Below are positions 60,537 through 64,000 of a stretch of 64,000 bases of DNA, piece by piece. The notes below the pieces were generated by a model. That model saw nothing but the letters and a program-made list of their open reading frames with translations, ran no database searches and had not been told where the DNA came from. The stretch is from assembly GCF_030846195.1 (NCBI RefSeq), contig NZ_JAVCWH010000002.1, positions 372,001 through 436,000 of the forward strand, in the 5' to 3' direction. The stretch comes from Paracoccus yibinensis (lineage in GTDB: Bacteria > Pseudomonadota > Alphaproteobacteria > Rhodobacterales > Rhodobacteraceae). The first letter of the stretch is position 1; each line of letters starts with the position of its first letter. Made by a program: the position numbers and the translations under genes.

Positions 60537-60703
60537 ACCGGAGGTCTGCCTTGTCTTTCGACGTGGCGTGGGGGGTCTATAGGGGGGCGCGCAGCGGGGC
60601 GCAAGTGGAAAATGTGGGACTTGGGGCAAGTTTGTGAAAGCCTTTCGGCAAATTCCAAACCACCTGTTCCACCTGCGATCACGGGTTTGTCGAGAAGGGA
60701 GAA

Positions 60704-60779
60704 TGGTGGGCGGTGAGGGACTCGAACCCCCGGCATCTTCGGTGTAAACGAAGCGCTCTACCAACTGAGCTAACCGCCC
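60704..60779 (-). tRNA. tRNA-Val (anticodon TAC)
   Basis: Read on the minus strand, acceptor arms GGGCGGT and ACCGCCC, anticodon stem CTTCG/CGAAG with loop TTTACAC giving TAC, T loop TTCGAGT and an encoded CCA end. It lies 167 bases upstream of tRNA-Ala on the same strand. Confidence 0.96.
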
Positions 60780-60835
60780 GCCGGCTTGCCTTCTAGCGCC
60801 CTGCAACGGCCTTGGCCAGTGGCGATTTGGCCATC

Positions 60836-61903
60836 CTAGCCAATGATCCCCGAACCGGCGAACAAGGCAGGCAGATCGACCGTGTCGCGGTTGTTCAGCG
60901 CATCCGCGTGATCGCGCAGGAATGCGTCGGCGGCCGTCTGCCCCGCCAGCTTCATCCGCGCCATCAGGCCCGGCGCCGGCATCAGCTTGGACCGGGCATT
61001 CAGGTCGTTCATCAGCGTGTCGTCCAGGATCATGTGGATCAGCGGGTTCTTCATCGCCCGGTTCTGCAACCGATCCTCGGCAAACAGGCGCTTGACGAAA
61101 TTGATGGCCCGCAGATCCGCCATCAACGAGGCGTTGAAGCTGACCTCGTTCACGCGGTCGGCGATCAGGGCCGGGGTTCGGGGGACGCCATCGCGGATCA
61201 GGGGGTTGATGTTCACGATCACGATGTCGCGCGGCAGCCGCTGATCATACAGGGGAAACATCGCCGGATTTCCGGTGAAGCCGCCGTCCCAGAAGGCCTC
61301 CAGCTCGCCGGTTTCCGGGTCGGGGATCTCGACTGCCTGGAACAGGTTCGGCAGGCAGGCCGAAGCCATCACCGCGTCCGCGGTGGCCGCCGCGTTCGTG
61401 AACACCCGGATCCGGCCCGTCCGCACATTGGTTGCCGCGACGAACAATTGCGGGCCGCGCGCGTTGCTGAAATCGGGATAGGGCAAATCGCGCAGCACCG
61501 AAGCCAGCGGATTCACATAGAAGGGGCCATAGTCATAGGGGCTGAACAGCCGCGTCAGATTGTCCAGCCAGGCGGCGGGGGAAAACAGTTCGGTCAGGCG
61601 GTCCATGCCTTGCGGGGCGGGAAACATCGAATGGAGCCATCGAACCACGCGATTGTCGCTGCGCTGGCCTACCTGCGCCCACAGGAAGTCCAGGTTTTCG
61701 CGTGCGGCGCGCCGCCCTGCCCGGCCGTTGCCCCGCGCCAGCCCGCCTTTCAGCGCGGCCCCGTTCAGCGCCCCGGCGGATGTGCCACTGATGGCGGAGA
61801 TCGTCAGCCAGTCCTCGTCCAGCAGCCGGTCCAGAACGCCCCAGGAAAAGGCGCCATGCGCGCCGCCGCCCTGCAGTGCCAGGTTGATCTGCTTTTCATC
61901 CAT
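60836..61903 (-). CDS. Patatin-like phospholipase
   Basis: The 355-residue protein has the oxyanion loop GGGAHG (12-17), the nucleophile Ser42 in GTSAG and the catalytic Asp in FWDGGFTGNP, the full Ser-Asp dyad of patatins. It has no signal peptide, so it is probably a cytoplasmic or membrane-associated lipid acyl hydrolase. A proline-rich MFPAPQGMDRLTELFSP stretch and the C-terminal helices follow the DUF-type extension common in alphaproteobacterial patatins. Confidence 0.92.
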   Translation of the reverse strand: MDEKQINLALQGGGAHGAFSWGVLDRLLDEDWLTISAISGTSAGALNGAALKGGLARGNGRAGRRAARENLDFLWAQVGQRSDNRVVRWLHSMFPAPQGMDRLTELFSPAAWLDNLTRLFSPYDYGPFYVNPLASVLRDLPYPDFSNARGPQLFVAATNVRTGRIRVFTNAAATADAVMASACLPNLFQAVEIPDPETGELEAFWDGGFTGNPAMFPLYDQRLPRDIVIVNINPLIRDGVPRTPALIADRVNEVSFNASLMADLRAINFVKRLFAEDRLQNRAMKNPLIHMILDDTLMNDLNARSKLMPAPGLMARMKLAGQTAADAFLRDHADALNNRDTVDLPALFAGSGIIG

Positions 61904-61985
61904 CGCGGTCCCTCGATTTGCCGCACAGCATAGCGGGAAAGCGCGTCAAATCCATCGGGGGTGCGGGCGTTGCATGTGCAACGGG

Positions 61986-63113
61986 TCAGTCCTCGGCGTT
62001 CGCCTCGGCGCGGCTTTTCCCTGCAACATCCAGCGCCAGGGTCGCGGCCATGAAGGCGTCCAGGTCGCCGTCCAGCACGCCCTGGGTGTCGCTGGTTTCC
62101 TCGCCCGTGCGCAGATCCTTGACCATCTGATAGGGGTGCAGGACGTAAGAGCGGATCTGGTTGCCCCAGCCCGCGTCGCCCTTGGCGGCGTGCTGGGCGT
62201 TGATCTCGGCGTTCCGCTTGTCCAGTTCCATCTGGTAGAGGCGCGCCTTCAGCGCGGCCATGGCGTTGGCGCGGTTCTGGTGCTGGGACTTTTCCGACGA
62301 CGTCACGACGATCCCGGTCGGCAGGTGGGTGATCCGCACGGCCGAATCGGTGGTGTTGACGTGCTGCCCGCCCGCGCCGGACGACCGATATGTGTCGATG
62401 CGGATGTCGCGGTCGGGAATGTCGATCTCGATGTTGTCGTCCACGACCGGATAGACCCAGACGGAACTGAAGGACGTGTGCCGCCGCGCCGCGCTGTCAT
62501 AGGGGCTGATGCGGACCAGCCGATGCACGCCCGATTCCGACTTCAGCCAGCCATAGGCATTGTGCCCGCTGACCTTGTAGGCGGCGCTGCGGATACCAGC
62601 CTCGTCCCCCGCGGTTTCGGACAGAAGCTCGACCTCGTAGCCCTTCTTCTCGGCCCAGCGGACATACATGCGCGCCAGCATCGACGCCCAGTCGCAGCTT
62701 TCCGTGCCGCCCGCGCCCGCGTTGATTTCCAGGAAGGTGTCGTTGCCGTCCGCCTCGCCGTTCAGCAGGGCTTCCAGTTCCTTTTGCGCGGCCATTTCGG
62801 CCAGCGACTTCAGGTTCGCCTCGGCCTCGGCCACCAGATCGGCGTCTCCTTCCTCCTCGGCCAGTTCGACCATCTCGGCGTTGGCGGACAGGTCGCCGTC
62901 GATGCGGCGATAGGTCTCGATCGCGTCCGACAGCGCCTGGCGTTCGCGCATCAGCTTCTGCGCGCGGGCGGGGTCGGACCACAAGTCGCCCGCCTCGATC
63001 ATGGCATTCATCTCCTCCAGCCGGTGCGGCGCGGTCTGCCAGTCCATCCGCTGGCCCAGCAGGGTCAGCGACTTGCGGATGGCTTCGATGGTGGACTGCG
63101 TCTCGGCGCGCAT
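61986..63113 (-). CDS. prfB: Peptide chain release factor 2
   Basis: RF2 ends translation at UGA and UAA. The 375-residue product has the peptidyl-hydrolysis motif [14 protein letters not shown] and the stop-codon recognition region [20 protein letters not shown]. The tripeptide reads SPY rather than the SPF of E. coli. The whole gene is one open frame from [16 protein letters not shown], with no in-frame UGA near codon 25, so the programmed +1 frameshift of many bacteria is absent here. It precedes or follows mrcA with a 97-base gap on the same strand. Confidence 0.96.
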   Translation of the reverse strand: MRAETQSTIEAIRKSLTLLGQRMDWQTAPHRLEEMNAMIEAGDLWSDPARAQKLMRERQALSDAIETYRRIDGDLSANAEMVELAEEEGDADLVAEAEANLKSLAEMAAQKELEALLNGEADGNDTFLEINAGAGGTESCDWASMLARMYVRWAEKKGYEVELLSETAGDEAGIRSAAYKVSGHNAYGWLKSESGVHRLVRISPYDSAARRHTSFSSVWVYPVVDDNIEIDIPDRDIRIDTYRSSGAGGQHVNTTDSAVRITHLPTGIVVTSSEKSQHQNRANAMAALKARLYQMELDKRNAEINAQHAAKGDAGWGNQIRSYVLHPYQMVKDLRTGEETSDTQGVLDGDLDAFMAATLALDVAGKSRAEANAED

Positions 63114-63210
63114 GGGCGGATCCTCGGGTTCGGGCAGGCTGGCGTCAGGTCAGGGGTGATACCGCGCGCCGTGACGTGGGGCAAGGGTCGGTCCCTTGGC
63201 CAAGGGGTGT

Positions 63211-64000
63211 TCAGTAAAGCCCGCCCGAGGACATGGTCCCGAAATCGGTGCGGCTAGGGATGACCTTGCGTTCCCCGGTCGAGGTGGTGACGGCCGTCCC
63301 CGAACCGGACCCCGCACCCGCCTGCCAGGGCAGGACCACATTGCCGTCGCCAAAGCCCGACACGATCAGCGGCGATCCCCAGTCGGGGTCGGTGCCGTCG
63401 CGGAAGTATTCGGCCACGACATTCGGCCCCGTGGCGTCGTCCGACAGCCGCTGCCCGGTGGTGCGGTCGATCTTGACCCAATAGCCGCCGGGCGGGACCT
63501 CGAATTCCGTGCCGCCGTATTCCGCCACCGCCTTGCGCATGAAGGCGTTGAACACCGGCACGCACAGCGTCCCGCCATAGGCGTTGCTGCCCAGGCTGCG
63601 CGGCTGGTCATAGCCCAGGTAGCAGCCCGCCACGATGTTCGACGAATAGCCGATGAACCACACGTCCTTGGCGTCGTTGGTGGTCCCGGTCTTGCCCGCG
63701 ATCGGCACCGGCAGGTCCACCCCGCTGCCCGACCCGCGTTCCACCGCGCCTTCCAGCATCGAGGTCAGCTGATAGGCCGTCACCGCGTCCATCACCCGTT
63801 CGCGGTTGGTGTCGATCACCGGTCCCTGCCCCGCCGGCAACGCCTGCTGGCCGCAGGTTTCGCAGACCCGCTGGTCGTGGCGATAGATGGTGCGCCCGCG
63901 CCGGTCCTGCACGCGGTCCACCAGCGTCGGTTCGACCCGTTCCCCGCCATTGGCGAACATGGCATAGGCCGCGACCATCTTGAACAGCGTGGTTTCCTGC
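63211..64000 (-). CDS. mrcA: Penicillin-binding protein 1A, C-terminal part (partial)
   Basis: About 263 codons of the C-terminal transpeptidase domain are present; the N-terminal glycosyltransferase lies beyond the window edge. The KTG box IAGKTGTTNDAKDVWFIGYS and the preceding LTSMLEGAVERGSG are clear, and the visible start MVAAYAMFANGG is the usual helix before it. The end is a Gly/Ser-rich tail, ERKVIPSRTDFGTMSSGGLY. This class A PBP polymerises and crosslinks peptidoglycan. Confidence 0.93.
   Translation of the reverse strand, partial: QETTLFKMVAAYAMFANGGERVEPTLVDRVQDRRGRTIYRHDQRVCETCGQQALPAGQGPVIDTNRERVMDAVTAYQLTSMLEGAVERGSGSGVDLPVPIAGKTGTTNDAKDVWFIGYSSNIVAGCYLGYDQPRSLGSNAYGGTLCVPVFNAFMRKAVAEYGGTEFEVPPGGYWVKIDRTTGQRLSDDATGPNVVAEYFRDGTDPDWGSPLIVSGFGDGNVVLPWQAGAGSGSGTAVTTSTGERKVIPSRTDFGTMSSGGLY

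Noticed and set aside
63000..63113. Programmed +1 frameshift in prfB
   Set aside because: The N-terminal region is one continuous frame with no in-frame UGA near the usual site.

Overview
The window is 64 kb of high-GC, densely coded chromosome from an alphaproteobacterium. It is most likely a member of the Rhodobacteraceae close to Paracoccus. This is an inference from gene content and protein style: a glnB-glnA pair, a glycine-betaine Rieske demethylase pair, a seven-function Mrp antiporter with fused A and B subunits, an FtsZ with a long proline/alanine-rich tail, an alphaproteobacterial RNase P RNA, and DUF2484 and DUF421 genes inside the division cluster. Almost everything is chromosomal housekeeping or central metabolism. 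I see no prophage, CRISPR array, complete insertion sequence or plasmid function.

Layout. 0-8 kb: the end of a LysR regulator, then the nitrogen genes glnB-glnA (minus), a bifunctional NAD(P)HX repair enzyme (plus), and the class Ib ribonucleotide reductase operon nrdHIEF (minus). 8-19 kb (plus): glycine betaine demethylase gbcAB, the Mrp Na+/H+ antiporter operon ending in a small secreted protein of unknown function, a polyphosphate kinase 2 and a TerB-like protein. 18.7-23.4 kb: a minus-strand cluster for gamma-glutamyl-polyamine type catabolism (amidotransferase, glutamine-synthetase-like ligase, FAD oxidase), divergent from a class V aminotransferase. 23.5-27.2 kb (plus): a sulfate/thiosulfate ABC transporter operon led by a small unknown protein, with an unusually short CysA. 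27.2-41.7 kb (minus): the division and cell-wall (dcw) cluster in the order ftsW-murG-murC-DUF2484-DUF421-murB-ddl-ftsQ-ftsA-ftsZ, followed by lpxC, bamD and recN. 41.8-48.4 kb: ccdA, RNase E, a serine hydrolase, YciB and a DUF1223 protein. 48.6-53.4 kb: aconitase, a cluster of GTA-hairpin repeats, rnpB, rpmG, an unrecognised conserved protein and tRNA-Thr. 53.5-60 kb: family II pyrophosphatase, a HAD phosphatase, a methyltransferase, a MaoC hydratase, ribF, a YcgN protein, an SRAP (YedK/HMCES) protein and an ornithine-cyclodeaminase-like enzyme. 60-64 kb (minus): a gene-poor stretch, tRNA-Ala, tRNA-Val, a patatin phospholipase, prfB and the C-terminal end of PBP1A.

Operon structure is tight. 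Stop/start overlaps of 1-16 bases are common (the mrp genes, ftsW-murG-murC, ddl-ftsQ, the polyamine cluster, cysP-cysT-cysW), so translational coupling is widespread. Most of the regulatory sites listed are inferred by eye from inverted repeats or promoter-like hexamers and carry low to moderate confidence.

I did not find a clearly new multigene system. The most unusual feature is a family of short palindromes that begin GTA and fold into a near-perfect hairpin. Three copies lie between acnA and rnpB, and one related copy lies in frame inside the 5' end of nrdI, where it appears to have supplied part of the protein's N-terminus. Other points worth following are the secreted protein coupled to mrpG, a convergent overlap of 52 bases between nnr and nrdF, candidate tandem NrdR boxes, a 10-codon leader ORF overlapping the cyclodeaminase start, and a probably decayed region beside the tRNA genes.
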